Assembly: GCF_013433315.1 (NCBI RefSeq)
Contig: NZ_WXVV01000019.1
Location: 91,183 to 155,182, forward strand
Length of the DNA: 64,000 nt
Reading direction: 5' to 3'
Source of the DNA: Pseudomonas crudilactis
GTDB taxonomy: Bacteria > Pseudomonadota > Gammaproteobacteria > Pseudomonadales > Pseudomonadaceae
In this document: positions 27,608 through 36,964 of the stretch, in pieces
Position numbering within the stretch: position 1 is the stretch's first letter
How the letters are laid out: every line of letters begins with the position of its first letter
The notes under the pieces: model-generated
Told to the model about the DNA's origin: nothing
Seen by the model: the letters and a program-made list of their open reading frames with translations, nothing else
Database searches by the model: none
Position numbers and translations under genes: made by a program

Positions 27608-28324
27608 ATGGCAGTGCAATTGGCAGCAGAAACGGATGTCGCTCCGCAAGATCGCTTTGACTTTTACTGGAACCAGCGTGGCGATTGGGTGGAAGAACCC
27701 AACGTTCGACGCGGTGGCGAAAGTGGCGTGCAAAGGGTCGTGGGGCGCGATGGTCAACTGCTGTATGCCAAGCGCCAGACCGGTCATATCTATCGCAGTT
27801 GGTTGCACCCTTTTGGCCGTCCCACTGTTCTGCGTGAACTCGACGCGCTGACCGGCGTGAGCAAGCTCGGTGTGCGCGTGCCAGAAATCGTTTTCTGCGG
27901 CGCCCAGCCTGATCCGCAGCACAAATGGCGCGCGCTGCTGGTGACCAAGTCCCTGGACGGTTTCCAGGAACTGGAACATTGGCTGGCGGCTGCCGGCGGT
28001 CGCGATCAGTGTGGCGATGGGATTTACGAGCGTGTGCTCAAGGACCTCGCCGAGAACCTGGCGCGCATGCACAAGGGCCGTTGGCAGCACAGCTGCATTT
28101 ACATCAAACACGTGTTTGTGCGGGTGACGGGCGAGGGCGAGTCGGCCAAGGTCGAGGTTGCCTTGATCGATCTGGAGAAGTGCCGCCAGCGTCTGACTGC
28201 CTATCGCGCCGCTTCCCACGACATGAAGCAATTGCGCCGCCATTCGTCGTTCCGCGACGCGGACTGGAAAAAACTCGTCTACTTTTATGAGACGGCGTTT
28301 GGCAGCGCTATCAAAGGTTTATAG
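27608..28324 (+). CDS. inaA: Lipopolysaccharide kinase, InaA family
   Basis: 238 residues, protein-kinase-like fold. Visible: LLYAKRQTG (ATP-lysine region), LARMHKGRWQHSCIYIKHVFV (catalytic loop: HxxxxxHxDxxxxN-type degenerate, with H in RWQHS) and VALIDLEKCRQRL (metal-binding D of the DFG-equivalent). Members phosphorylate LPS core heptose (WaaP/WapQ-like); the homologue was called wapQ or inaA in the ColRS literature. Four bases after the methyltransferase stop, AGGATG at its start. Confidence 0.87.
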   Translation: MAVQLAAETDVAPQDRFDFYWNQRGDWVEEPNVRRGGESGVQRVVGRDGQLLYAKRQTGHIYRSWLHPFGRPTVLRELDALTGVSKLGVRVPEIVFCGAQPDPQHKWRALLVTKSLDGFQELEHWLAAAGGRDQCGDGIYERVLKDLAENLARMHKGRWQHSCIYIKHVFVRVTGEGESAKVEVALIDLEKCRQRLTAYRAASHDMKQLRRHSSFRDADWKKLVYFYETAFGSAIKGL

Positions 28325-28326
28325 CG

Positions 28327-28554
28327 ATGAAACTAGAAATTGCACGAGGTTTGTTTTTGGTTGGAGCCTTGGCAGTTGCGTCATTGGCGGTGGCTGCCTG
28401 GGAGCAGCCCCGCATGCAGGTGGTTGGCGCGTCCGTAGACGACGCCCACTGCGCAGTCCCACGGGTGGCGAAAGCCGCCGTGGCGACCAAACCCGATCAT
28501 GATTTGTTGCTGTTCATGTTCGGACTTTCTCAAGGGATGAGGCCGCAAAGTTGA
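28327..28554 (+). CDS. Small exported or anchored protein, ColR-operon tail
   Basis: 75 residues, not recognised. The N-terminus is one hydrophobic segment (about 8-24, LFLVGALAVASLAVAAW) usable as anchor or signal; the rest is polar with a single Cys (DDAHCAVPR) and a short hydrophobic patch LLLFMFGLS. Starts two bases after inaA and ends before a terminator, so it is co-transcribed. P. putida has a small third gene in the same place (from memory). Confidence 0.75.
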   Translation: MKLEIARGLFLVGALAVASLAVAAWEQPRMQVVGASVDDAHCAVPRVAKAAVATKPDHDLLLFMFGLSQGMRPQS

Positions 28555-28572
28555 ACCGATTGAAGCCCACAT

Positions 28573-28603
28573 AAAAGGCCTCGCAGATGCGAGGCCTTTT
28601 TTT
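28573..28603 (+). terminator. Terminator of the methyltransferase-inaA operon
   Basis: 12-bp stem AAAAGGCCTCGC and complement, with a run of seven T, 19 bases after the last stop. Confidence 0.92.
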
Positions 28604-28616
28604 ATGCCAGCAAGAT

Positions 28617-28686
28617 CAAAAGATCGCAGCCTTCGGCAGCTCCTACATGGATCGGTGTAGGAGCTGCCGAAGGCTGCGATCTTTTG
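28617..28686. repeat. REPIN of the AGCTGCCGAAGGCTGCGATC family, inward arms
   Basis: Two inverted copies of GTAGGAGCTGCCGAAGGCTGCGATCTTTTG with the CTTTTG ends outermost. Lies between the convergent inaA operon and mexW, and could form a very long hairpin. Confidence 0.9.
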
Positions 28687-28689
28687 CTT

Positions 28690-31600
28690 TCAAGGCGTAT
28701 CAGGTTTCGCCAGCAGGGTGTAAACACACGGCAGCACGAACAGCGTAAACAACGTGCCAATCGACATCCCTGTGGCAATCACCATGCCGATATCGAAACG
28801 ACTGACCGCCCCCGCCCCCGTGGCGAGAATCAATGGCACCATGCCAAACACCATCGCCGCCGTGGTCATCAGTACAGGCCGCAAGCGAATCGCCGCCGCT
28901 TCCTCAACGGCTTCACGCGCCGTCAGGCCTTTGTCCTTGCGCAACTGGTTGGCGAACTCGACGATGAGGATGCCGTGTTTACTGATCAGACCGATCAGCG
29001 TCACCAACCCGACCTGGGTGTAGATGTTCATGCTCGACCAGCCGAGAAACAACGGAATCAACGCCCCACAGATCGACAAGGGCACAGTCACCAGAATCAC
29101 CAGCGGATCGCGGAAACTCTCGAATTGCGCCGCCAGCACCAGAAAGATAATCGCCAGCGCCAAGGCAAACGTCACCCACAACGCGCTGCCCTCCTGGACG
29201 AACTGGCGTGAGGCGCCGCCATAGTCGAAGGCGAACCCGGCGGGCGCTTCTTCGCGGGCAATCTGCAACACGGTGTCGATGGCTTCGCCCATGCTCACCA
29301 GCGGGAACCCGGAAATCTTCGCCGCGTTGAGTTGCTGAAACTGATTGAGCTGGCGCGGTCGGGCGCGGTCGCTGACCTTGATCAGCGTCGACAGTGGCAG
29401 CAACTCACCCTGGGTGTTTTTCACGTAGTAATTGTTCAGCCAGTCCGGGTTGTCGCGGTACGGCCGTTCGACCTGAGCAATCACCTTGTAGCTGCGCCCT
29501 TCGATGGTGAACCGGTTGATTTCCGCCTCGCCCAGCAGCGTCGCCAGCGTGCCACCGAGATCCAGCATCGACACGCCCATCTGCGCCGCTTTGGCGCGGT
29601 CGATATCGACCACGACTTCGGGCTTGTCGAACGCCAGATCAAGGTCGACGAAGGCGAACTTGCCGGATTCCATCGCGCGTTTCTTGATCCGGTCGGCGAC
29701 TTGCAACAACAGCTCATAATCGTTGGCGGTGTTGACCACAAACTCGAACGGCAAGCCTTCACCGGTGCCGGGCAAGGAGGGCAGGTTGAAACCGAAGATC
29801 TGCAGACCCGGGATGGCGCCCAGTTTGCCTTGCACTTCGGGGAGGATCTGCATCTGCGTGCGGCTGCGTTCGTTCCACGGCTTGAGCAGGAAGCCGCCGA
29901 TACCGGCCTGCACACCGTTGTAGCCGTTGATCTGGAACGAGGAGTAGTACTCCGGGAATTCCTTGAAGATCTTGATGAACTCGTCGGTGTAGGTGCTCAG
30001 GTAATCGAGGTTGGTCGGCTGCGGCGCGTTGGCCATCATGAAAATGATGCCCTGATCTTCATCCGGCGCCAGTTCCGATTTGGTGAACTTGAGGAACACC
30101 GGGATCAGGCACAACACGATCACCGCGAACACCAGCACCACCGGCCGCGTGTTCAGCGTGCCATGCAGCATGCTTTGATAACGGCGCTTGAGGCCTTCGA
30201 AGATACGGTCGAGGCGGTGTGCCAGGCCACTGGGGTTTTCCTCGTGACGTAGCAAAAACGCGCACATCATCGGCGACAGGGTCAGGGCGACGATCCCGGA
30301 AATCACCACCGCACCGGCAAGGGTCAGGGCAAACTCCTTGAACAGCGCCCCGGTCAGCCCGGTGAGAAAACCGATCGGTGCATACACCGCCGCCAGGGTG
30401 ATGGTCATCGACACCACCGGCATGGCGATTTCCCGCGCACCTTCCAGCGCCGCATCAAACGGCGTTTTGCCTTCCTCGATGTGCCGATGGATGTTTTCCA
30501 CCACGACAATCGCATCGTCGACCACCAGACCGATGGCCAGCACCATCGCCAGCAGCGTCAGCAGGTTCATCGAGTAGCCCATCATCTGCATGAAGAACAT
30601 CACGCCGATCATCGACAGTGGAATGGTCACCACCGGGATCACCACCGAACGCAGCGCACCGAGGAACAGGAACACCACGACAATCACGATCAGCACCGCT
30701 TCGAACAGGGTTTTCACCACTTCGTCGATGGAGGCCTGAATAAACAGCGTGGCGTCGTAGGCGATCTCGCTTTTCAGATTCGGCGGCAGTTGCGCTTCCA
30801 GCTCGGGCATCAGCTTGCGCACTTCCTTGATCACGTCCAGCGGGTTGGCGCCGGGGGTCGCCTTGATGCCGATGTACACCGACGGCGTGCCGCCGAAGGA
30901 GCTGATCGAGTCGTAGTTTTCCGCGCCCATTTCCACCCGCGCGACATCGCTGAGCAGCACGCGGCTGTCACCACTGACCTTGAGCGGGATCGCCGCAAAG
31001 GCCTCGGCGGATTTCAGTTCGGTGTTGGCGTTGATGCTGGTGACCACGTACTGGCCTTTCACTTCGCCGGCGGCGGAAAGGAAGTTGTACTGGCGCACGG
31101 CGTTGGTCACATCGGCGGCGCTGAGGCCGAAACCGGCGAGCTTCACCGGGTCGAGCCACAGGCGCATGGCGAACACCTGATTGCCGAGGATTTCCGCTTC
31201 GGCCATGCCCGGCAGGGTTGCCAGTTTTGGCTGGATCACCCGTGACAGGTAATCGGTGATCTGCGGGTTGCTCAGATCCTTGCTGAAGAAGCTGATGTAC
31301 ATCAGCGCCGAGGCGTCGGCGGACTCTTTGCTCAACACCGGGTCTTCGGCGTCCTGTGGCAGCTTGTTCTTCACCTCGTTGGCCTTGGCCAGCAGCTCGG
31401 TGAACAAGCGGTCGGTGTTGGAGCCGATGCGCGCGTAGATCGAAATCACCGAGAAGTTCTGCCGACTGACCGAGGTCATGTAGTCGATGCCCTCGGCGCT
31501 GGCCAGACTTTGCTGCATCGGCTGGGTGATGTAGCCCTGAATGGTTTCGGCGTTGGCCCCGGGATAAGCGGTGGTCACCGTGATCAGGGCGTTTTCCATT

Positions 31601-31716
31601 TGCGGGTATTGGCGCAGCGGCAACTTGCTCCAGGCCTGGAAACCCAGCAGCACAATCAACAGGCTGACCACAGTGGCGAGCACCGGGCGGCGGATGAACG
31701 GATCAGTAAAAGCCAT
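28690..31716 (-). CDS. mexW: RND efflux permease, MexW-like
   Basis: 1008 residues, HAE1-type RND transporter with 12 transmembrane helices and two large periplasmic loops. The proton-relay pair is in TM4 (AIGLVVDDAIVVVEN), with the partner Lys in TM10. Starts MAFTDPFIRRPV, typical of the family; the longer frame to 31788 enters mexV. Assigned to MexVW because the P. aeruginosa pair PA4374-PA4375 lies between inaA and the icmP region, as here. In P. aeruginosa it exports several antibiotics via OprM. No outer-membrane channel gene is adjacent. Confidence 0.88.
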   Translation of the reverse strand: MAFTDPFIRRPVLATVVSLLIVLLGFQAWSKLPLRQYPQMENALITVTTAYPGANAETIQGYITQPMQQSLASAEGIDYMTSVSRQNFSVISIYARIGSNTDRLFTELLAKANEVKNKLPQDAEDPVLSKESADASALMYISFFSKDLSNPQITDYLSRVIQPKLATLPGMAEAEILGNQVFAMRLWLDPVKLAGFGLSAADVTNAVRQYNFLSAAGEVKGQYVVTSINANTELKSAEAFAAIPLKVSGDSRVLLSDVARVEMGAENYDSISSFGGTPSVYIGIKATPGANPLDVIKEVRKLMPELEAQLPPNLKSEIAYDATLFIQASIDEVVKTLFEAVLIVIVVVFLFLGALRSVVIPVVTIPLSMIGVMFFMQMMGYSMNLLTLLAMVLAIGLVVDDAIVVVENIHRHIEEGKTPFDAALEGAREIAMPVVSMTITLAAVYAPIGFLTGLTGALFKEFALTLAGAVVISGIVALTLSPMMCAFLLRHEENPSGLAHRLDRIFEGLKRRYQSMLHGTLNTRPVVLVFAVIVLCLIPVFLKFTKSELAPDEDQGIIFMMANAPQPTNLDYLSTYTDEFIKIFKEFPEYYSSFQINGYNGVQAGIGGFLLKPWNERSRTQMQILPEVQGKLGAIPGLQIFGFNLPSLPGTGEGLPFEFVVNTANDYELLLQVADRIKKRAMESGKFAFVDLDLAFDKPEVVVDIDRAKAAQMGVSMLDLGGTLATLLGEAEINRFTIEGRSYKVIAQVERPYRDNPDWLNNYYVKNTQGELLPLSTLIKVSDRARPRQLNQFQQLNAAKISGFPLVSMGEAIDTVLQIAREEAPAGFAFDYGGASRQFVQEGSALWVTFALALAIIFLVLAAQFESFRDPLVILVTVPLSICGALIPLFLGWSSMNIYTQVGLVTLIGLISKHGILIVEFANQLRKDKGLTAREAVEEAAAIRLRPVLMTTAAMVFGMVPLILATGAGAVSRFDIGMVIATGMSIGTLFTLFVLPCVYTLLAKPDTP

Positions 31717-31729
31717 GAGGATTCCTTGA

Positions 31730-32878
31730 TCAGTCGGCGCGCGGCGGACTGTTCTGCTCGCCGAGGGTCTTGTCGTCGCTGATGGCAATGTGGGCGCCGT
31801 TGTCCAGTTTGATCTGGCCGGCCGTCACCACTTGTTCGCCGCTCTGCACGCCCTTGTTGATCATCACCAGGCCATCGCGGCGTTCACCGGTTTCGATGAA
31901 GCGGCGTTCGGCAATCAGCACCGGTTGGCCCTTGTCATCCTTTTCGACGCTGCCGTCCTCGGCTTTCTTCTGCCCGACCACGTAGATCGAGTTGCCGTAG
32001 AGGGTGTAGGTGATCGCGCTTTCTGGCACAACGATGTGTTTCTGCGGGTCGGGCAGCAGCACTTCAAGGCTGGTGAACATTCCCGGCAGCAGCTTGCCGT
32101 CGGGGTTGGCCAGGGTGGCGCGCACGAGAATATTGCGCGTGGTGCTTTCGACGATCGGGTTGATCGCGCTGATCTTGCCGGCGAAGTTTTGCCCCGGGTA
32201 AGCAGAGACCGAGATCTGCACCGGCTGACCGATGGCGAGTTTCGGCACCGATTGTTCGGGCAGGTAGAAGTCGGCGTAGAGGCTACTCAAATCCTGCAGT
32301 GTGGCGATTTTTGTGCCACTGGCCAGATAGTCACCGACGTCGACCTGACGGATGCCGATGGTGCCGCTGAACGGCGCGAGGATGCGTTTTTTCGCCAGCG
32401 AGGCGTTGAGCTGATTGACCGTGGCTTTGTTCTTTTGCAGCACGGCGGAGAGGCGATCGTACTCGCCTTTGGAGATCGCGCGGCTGTCGACCAGTTGGCT
32501 GCCACGGCCGAAGTCCAGTTGCGCCAGACCCAGATCGGCCTTGGCGGTTTCCAGCAGGGCGGTCTCTACGGCGCTGTCGAGTTGCAGCAGCGGTTGCCCG
32601 GCCTTGACCTTCTGTCCGGATTCGAACTTGAGTTCGGTGACGGTGCCGGCCACTTCCAGGCTCAGCTCGACACCTTGCAGCGCCTTGAGCGTGCCGACGG
32701 TGGGCAAACGCAACTGCCACGGCTGCTCGGTGGCGTGGGCCACGGCGACGCTGATGGGCGGTTTCGGCTTGGAAAAGCCCTGGATCATTGTGTAGATCGA
32801 AAAGGCTTTGTACCCGCCCAGCACCAGGACGATCAACAAAACAACACCCAACATGATCAGCATGCGGCGACGCAGCAT
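31730..32878 (-). CDS. mexV: RND periplasmic adaptor, MexV-like
   Basis: 382 residues. Membrane-fusion protein: N-terminal anchor (about 7-27), lipoyl halves around VELSLEVAGTVTELKFESGQKV and RILAPFSGTIGIRQVDVG, helical hairpin between them (about 105-170), then beta-barrel and membrane-proximal domains. Bridges the permease to an outer-membrane channel. 13 bases upstream of mexW in the same operon. Confidence 0.88.
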   Translation of the reverse strand: MLRRRMLIMLGVVLLIVLVLGGYKAFSIYTMIQGFSKPKPPISVAVAHATEQPWQLRLPTVGTLKALQGVELSLEVAGTVTELKFESGQKVKAGQPLLQLDSAVETALLETAKADLGLAQLDFGRGSQLVDSRAISKGEYDRLSAVLQKNKATVNQLNASLAKKRILAPFSGTIGIRQVDVGDYLASGTKIATLQDLSSLYADFYLPEQSVPKLAIGQPVQISVSAYPGQNFAGKISAINPIVESTTRNILVRATLANPDGKLLPGMFTSLEVLLPDPQKHIVVPESAITYTLYGNSIYVVGQKKAEDGSVEKDDKGQPVLIAERRFIETGERRDGLVMINKGVQSGEQVVTAGQIKLDNGAHIAISDDKTLGEQNSPPRAD

Positions 32879-32972
32879 ATTTCCAGTTCCTTGGATAAAT
32901 CAGGTGAGACAGGCGGGCACATTACTCCGAGTACAGGGGGGATTCCAACTGGCAGTTCTTACAGGGTGGCTG

Positions 32973-33045
32973 AAAAAGATCGCAGCCTCCGAGAGTCCTG
33001 GGATTGAAATGCAATCCTCTGAGCTGCCGAAGGCTGCGATCTTTT
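32973..33045. repeat. Degenerate REPIN, AGCTGCCGAAGGCTGCGATC family
   Basis: One good arm (GAGCTGCCGAAGGCTGCGATCTTTT) and one eroded arm (AAAAGATCGCAGCCTCCGAG) in inward configuration, between mexV and the DUF1513 gene. Confidence 0.75.
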
Positions 33046-33054
33046 AGGGCTGTT

Positions 33055-34155
33055 TTACGCCATCAGATGCAGATGGTTGTCCCAGAGCCCCGCCGGCAAT
33101 TCCAGCGGCTTGGCCAACAGCTCATCCTGGCGGCAATCGTAGTACCGGCAACGTCCTTGCCCGGAGGTCACGACAAAACCGTCCTTCACCGCACCGACGC
33201 CAGCGCAATCTGGCAACGGCGCATCGAGGCGCACTTCGCCGCTGTCCAGATCCCAGATAAAGAAGCGATTGCCACGCGGCGCTGTCAGCGCGACCAGCCG
33301 CAGATCACTGTGCACGGCAACACTGGCGGTGTAATGCCCCATCGACTGCAACTGATGCTCCGGCACCGGGAACGCCACGAACGGCTGACCCGGACGCTTG
33401 ATCGCCAGCAGTTCCGAACGCTCGTGCGAGGCGCCCATGAATTGCTGACCGGCAACGATGGTGCCGTCGCTGGCGATGCCCAGATGCCGCACGCTGTTCA
33501 TCTGCTGGGCGAGAGTTTCCTTGCTCAGCAACGTGCCGTCGCGCAGCATCAGCACCAGACTTGGCTCCATGGCGTTGAGGTTCATGTCGACGCGGCTTTC
33601 CGCCTCAGTACGAATCCCGCCGTTGGCCACCACCAGCGTCTCGCCATCAGGCATCCACGACACCTGATGCGGGCCGAGGCCGTGGGTGGAAATCTCGCCT
33701 GTGTGCACCAGTCGCTCGCCTTCGAACTTGTACACGCCGAGCAGGCCACGACCAGGATCGGTCGTGTCGTTCTCGGTGGCGTACAGGTATTCGCCGTCCT
33801 TGTGCACCACGGCGTGGCCGTAGAAGTGCCGGTTCGGCTGTGAGGTCACCGTCTGCAACAAGTTACCGTCGCGCAGATCGATCAGGTAACTCTCGGTGCC
33901 CGGACGCCGCGCGACGAACAGTGCAATCGGCTGCGTCGGGTGGTTGATGATGTCGTGGCAACGCTGGCCGACTTCGGTGGCGAACACCCGCGTGCCATCC
34001 AGCCGATAGCCGACGGCGTAGTGCTTGCCGTCGGTGTCGTCGCGCGCCGACAGCAACAGCGGGCTCTGATCCTTGCGTTTGAACAGCGTCCAGCCGCCCA
34101 GCGTCACTGCTCCCAGCAGTGCACTACCTAAAGTCAGAACCTGACGTCGCAGCAT
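33055..34155 (-). CDS. DUF1513-family periplasmic protein
   Basis: 366 residues from MLRRQVLTLGSALLG, an exported protein with a twin-arginine-like start (LRRQ) and a sequence that fits a seven-bladed beta-propeller (repeated strand-turn units such as LLVVANGG split by loops, GPHQVSWMPDG, HYTASVAVHSD). An in-frame ATG at 34170 overlaps the imelysin stop by one base (TGATG). The start at 34155 has GAGGG eight bases before it and is preferred. No enzymatic role is known. Last of a group with a di-haem oxidoreductase and two imelysins, an association also seen in PAO1 (PA4370-PA4373). Confidence 0.85.
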   Translation of the reverse strand: MLRRQVLTLGSALLGAVTLGGWTLFKRKDQSPLLLSARDDTDGKHYAVGYRLDGTRVFATEVGQRCHDIINHPTQPIALFVARRPGTESYLIDLRDGNLLQTVTSQPNRHFYGHAVVHKDGEYLYATENDTTDPGRGLLGVYKFEGERLVHTGEISTHGLGPHQVSWMPDGETLVVANGGIRTEAESRVDMNLNAMEPSLVLMLRDGTLLSKETLAQQMNSVRHLGIASDGTIVAGQQFMGASHERSELLAIKRPGQPFVAFPVPEHQLQSMGHYTASVAVHSDLRLVALTAPRGNRFFIWDLDSGEVRLDAPLPDCAGVGAVKDGFVVTSGQGRCRYYDCRQDELLAKPLELPAGLWDNHLHLMA

Positions 34156-34169
34156 GGCACTTGCCCTCA

Positions 34170-35234
34170 TCAGTCACCGTCGTTGGCGTTGAAGCCCAGT
34201 TGGATGCCCAGCGCCTTGGCCAGTTCGCCTTCGTGCAGGCGATGGACGACGTTGAGGCTGTCGTAGATGTCGTTGAGTTGCTGACGACCGGCGTCGTCTT
34301 CAAGCATTTCGCCGAGCGAACGCTGGGTGCTGTCGAACAGTTTCAGCGAAGCGGCATAAGCGGCGTCGATTTTGTCGGCCAATGGCTTTTGCTCAGATGG
34401 CAACAGACCGCGCAGGCCTTTGTTGTCGACGCCTTCCCACACGGTTTTCGCCGCCGCGAGGCTGGCTTCCAGTGAGGTCAGGGATGACTGGCTGCGCCAT
34501 GCATCAGCCTGGAACGGCTGTGGCACGCCCTTGCTCTGGCGGCCCATTGGCGTGCCGAGTTTTTTCTTCAGGGTGTCCAGCGCGGTGACTTGTACACGCA
34601 GCAGATCGGCGATCGCTTCGTGGGAGTCGGCGTAACGCTGGTTGGGGAACTTGGTCATCTGCGCGAGCATGCCGTCGGTGTTGTTCCAGTTCTGCAGAAT
34701 CTCTTCGGCCAGTTGCTTCTGACGCTCGCCGATGGCGATCAGCAGTGGGCAGTATTTGGCTTTTTGTTCTGCGTTGGCCACGTCAGGTTTGGCGTCGAAA
34801 AGGATGTATTCGTAAGCCGACAGGCCTTGCACAACGACGCTGGATTTGGCCAGTGCGGCGGCATCGATCTGCGGCTGCGCGACTACCAACTGCTCGACCT
34901 GACGGCCGACGAGGTTCTTCTTGTCCGGCCAGAACTGCACCTGCCACGAACGGTTGCCCTCGGCCAGCGGGCCGATCAGCAGCGGTTGCAACTCGGCCCA
35001 GGCTTTCTGTGCGTGCAGGAAGTCGGCGCGGGCAGTCTCCAGGGTTTCTTTGCCCTGGCAGTAGGCGAGGGCGCTGACCGCCAGTTGCTTGTCGGCTTCG
35101 ACCCAGCGGGTGTAGGTCGGCAGGATCACCGATTTGGCGATGGCCGCCGAGGTGACCGCTTGCGGATCCTGCGGCGAACAGGCACCGAGGGCGAGCGCGG
35201 CAAGGCTGGTGAACAGTAGCTTGGGACGGAACAT
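34170..35234 (-). CDS. Imelysin-family lipoprotein
   Basis: 354 residues. Lipoprotein signal with lipobox LGAC (cleavage before C19). Imelysin-like M75 domain follows. The usual GxHxxE signature is not evident; the corresponding region is QGLSAYEYILFD. Members are periplasmic and often iron-regulated, related to the EfeO iron-uptake component, and are not proven peptidases. Directly downstream of the di-haem oxidoreductase (28 bases), so co-transcribed. Confidence 0.87.
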   Translation of the reverse strand: MFRPKLLFTSLAALALGACSPQDPQAVTSAAIAKSVILPTYTRWVEADKQLAVSALAYCQGKETLETARADFLHAQKAWAELQPLLIGPLAEGNRSWQVQFWPDKKNLVGRQVEQLVVAQPQIDAAALAKSSVVVQGLSAYEYILFDAKPDVANAEQKAKYCPLLIAIGERQKQLAEEILQNWNNTDGMLAQMTKFPNQRYADSHEAIADLLRVQVTALDTLKKKLGTPMGRQSKGVPQPFQADAWRSQSSLTSLEASLAAAKTVWEGVDNKGLRGLLPSEQKPLADKIDAAYAASLKLFDSTQRSLGEMLEDDAGRQQLNDIYDSLNVVHRLHEGELAKALGIQLGFNANDGD

Positions 35235-35262
35235 GTCGGGCTCCCGATTCTTTTATCAGTGT

Positions 35263-36690
35263 TTAAAGTGAGTTCAAAAACGCCAGCAGCGCGGCACGCT
35301 GCTCGGCATTGAAAGACAAAACCTGTTGTTGCGCAGCTTGCGCTTCGCCACCGTGCCAAAGCACCGCTTCAAGCAGATTGCGCGCGCGACCGTCATGCAA
35401 AAACTGGGTGTGACCACTGACCGCTTGCGTCAGGCCAATCCCCCACAACGGCGGCGTGCGCCAGTCGCGGCCGGAGGCCTGGAATTCTGTGCGGTGGTCG
35501 GCCAGACCGTCGCCCATGTCATGCAGCAGCAGATCGCTGTACGGGCGGATAACCTGATTGGCCAGCTCAGGTTCGGCGGCGTTGGCGGCGGTGGTGTATT
35601 TCGGTGTGTGGCAGGAATCGCAGCCCGCCTGGAAAAACAGGTTCTTGCCGGCGATGACGTCTGCATCGTTGACGCCACGACGTGCCGGCACAGCGAGGTT
35701 GCGGCTGTAGAACAGCACCAGACGCAGGATGTTATCGCTGACTTCCGGTTCGCCGTTCGGGCCATTGCCGTTCGGTGCCTGTTTGCAGGCGGTTTGCGTG
35801 TCGGTGCAGTCATCAAAGGGTCTCAAACTCGTCGTAAGACCCATATCACCGGAAAACGCGTGAACATTTTGTTGATTGAGGTGCGGCTGTCCGGCTTTCC
35901 AGCCAAATCGGCCCATGACGGTTTTCTGCAGGGTGTCATCCCAGACCTGATTGGGCCGGCCATTGATGCCGTTTTTCGCTTTGACCTGAGCGGCGGCGTT
36001 GGCGAGGATCGCTTCTTCCGGGATGGCTTCGAGTAGGCCGAGGCCGATCATCGGCGGGGCGACGCGAGCCGAGAAACGCGTGTCCGGGTGCATCGGGCCG
36101 TAGCCGAGCTGGGTGATCTTCAACAGCGGTTTGCGCAGTTCGACTTCGGTGCCGTCCTTGAAACGAATCGGCACCGGCGTGTAATCAACGCGCACCTTGC
36201 CTTCGGGGGCGACGCCGGGCACGGCCATGTCCTGGAACTGACCGCCGTACACCGGCTCCGGCACCACGCCGACTTGCTCGATGACTTTGGCGAATTGGGG
36301 CGTATCGGGGATCGACAGGCGCACCAGCATCGACACCGCGTTGGCCGCATCCGGCGTCGGCGGATGACCGCGACCGTCCTTGATATGGCAGCCCTGACAG
36401 GCATTGGTATTGAACAGCGGCCCAAGACCATCACGCGCGGTAGTGGTCGACGGCGCAATCACCCACGGGCTGCGGAAGAAGCTGTTACCGACGCTGAAAT
36501 CCACCCGCCGCGATGGCGGCAAGTTGGCCGAGGGCAGCGAGAACGCGTTCTGATCGGTCTTGCGCACGGTCGCTGCACCGCCCGAACGTGCTTCACCAGG
36601 CTCGGCCTTGGTGAAACGCGGGGCGTCATCGCAGGCACTCAGGCCCAGGGCCAGCAGCAGTGCGGACAAGCGAAGAGGCAGCGAGGGCAT
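35263..36690 (-). CDS. Di-haem oxidoreductase (thiol oxidoreductase-like, DUF1111)
   Basis: 475 residues, lipoprotein (lipobox LSAC near residue 20). Two c-type haem motifs: CQGCH in NTNACQGCHIKDGRG and CDSCH in QAGCDSCHTPKYT. Fold related to bacterial cytochrome c peroxidase. The start at 36690 has AGGAT at proper distance; the longer frame to 36726 lacks one. Redox partner and substrate unknown. Paired with imelysins here and in other genomes, suggesting iron oxidation or handling in the periplasm. Confidence 0.9.
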   Translation of the reverse strand: MPSLPLRLSALLLALGLSACDDAPRFTKAEPGEARSGGAATVRKTDQNAFSLPSANLPPSRRVDFSVGNSFFRSPWVIAPSTTTARDGLGPLFNTNACQGCHIKDGRGHPPTPDAANAVSMLVRLSIPDTPQFAKVIEQVGVVPEPVYGGQFQDMAVPGVAPEGKVRVDYTPVPIRFKDGTEVELRKPLLKITQLGYGPMHPDTRFSARVAPPMIGLGLLEAIPEEAILANAAAQVKAKNGINGRPNQVWDDTLQKTVMGRFGWKAGQPHLNQQNVHAFSGDMGLTTSLRPFDDCTDTQTACKQAPNGNGPNGEPEVSDNILRLVLFYSRNLAVPARRGVNDADVIAGKNLFFQAGCDSCHTPKYTTAANAAEPELANQVIRPYSDLLLHDMGDGLADHRTEFQASGRDWRTPPLWGIGLTQAVSGHTQFLHDGRARNLLEAVLWHGGEAQAAQQQVLSFNAEQRAALLAFLNSL

Positions 36691-36810
36691 CAGACATCCT
36701 GCGGACGGGCGAAAACAAAGGCGCAAAGTCTAACAGGGCCGGGGTGATTGAATAAGAGGAATTATCGTTTGCTTGATACAGCGCAAATCTGAAGGCCTAT
36801 GCAAAACCCC

Positions 36811-36896
36811 TGTAGGAGCTGCCGAAGGCTGCGATCTTTTGATCTGTCTTTTTTAGAAGCAAAGTCAAAAGATCGCAGCCTTCGGCAGCTCCTACA
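36811..36896. repeat. REPIN, AGCTGCCGAAGGCTGCGATC family, outward arms
   Basis: Inverted pair with TGTAGGAGCT at both outer ends, between icmP and the di-haem gene, beside the icmP terminator. Confidence 0.9.
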
Positions 36897-36918
36897 GTGG
36901 GCCGTGTACGGCAGGCAT

Positions 36919-36948
36919 AAAAAAGGCGACCCGAAGGTCGCCTTTTTT
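36919..36948 (-). terminator. icmP terminator
   Basis: Stem AAAAAAGGCGACC and complement around CGAA, with six T on either strand, 17 bases after the icmP stop. It separates icmP from the downstream di-haem group. Confidence 0.9.
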
Positions 36949-36964
36949 GAATCGCACGCTGTGA

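Noticed and set aside
31790..33007. 405-codon open frame antisense to mexV
   Set aside because: mexV is a clear membrane-fusion protein; the other frame has no start signal or domain.
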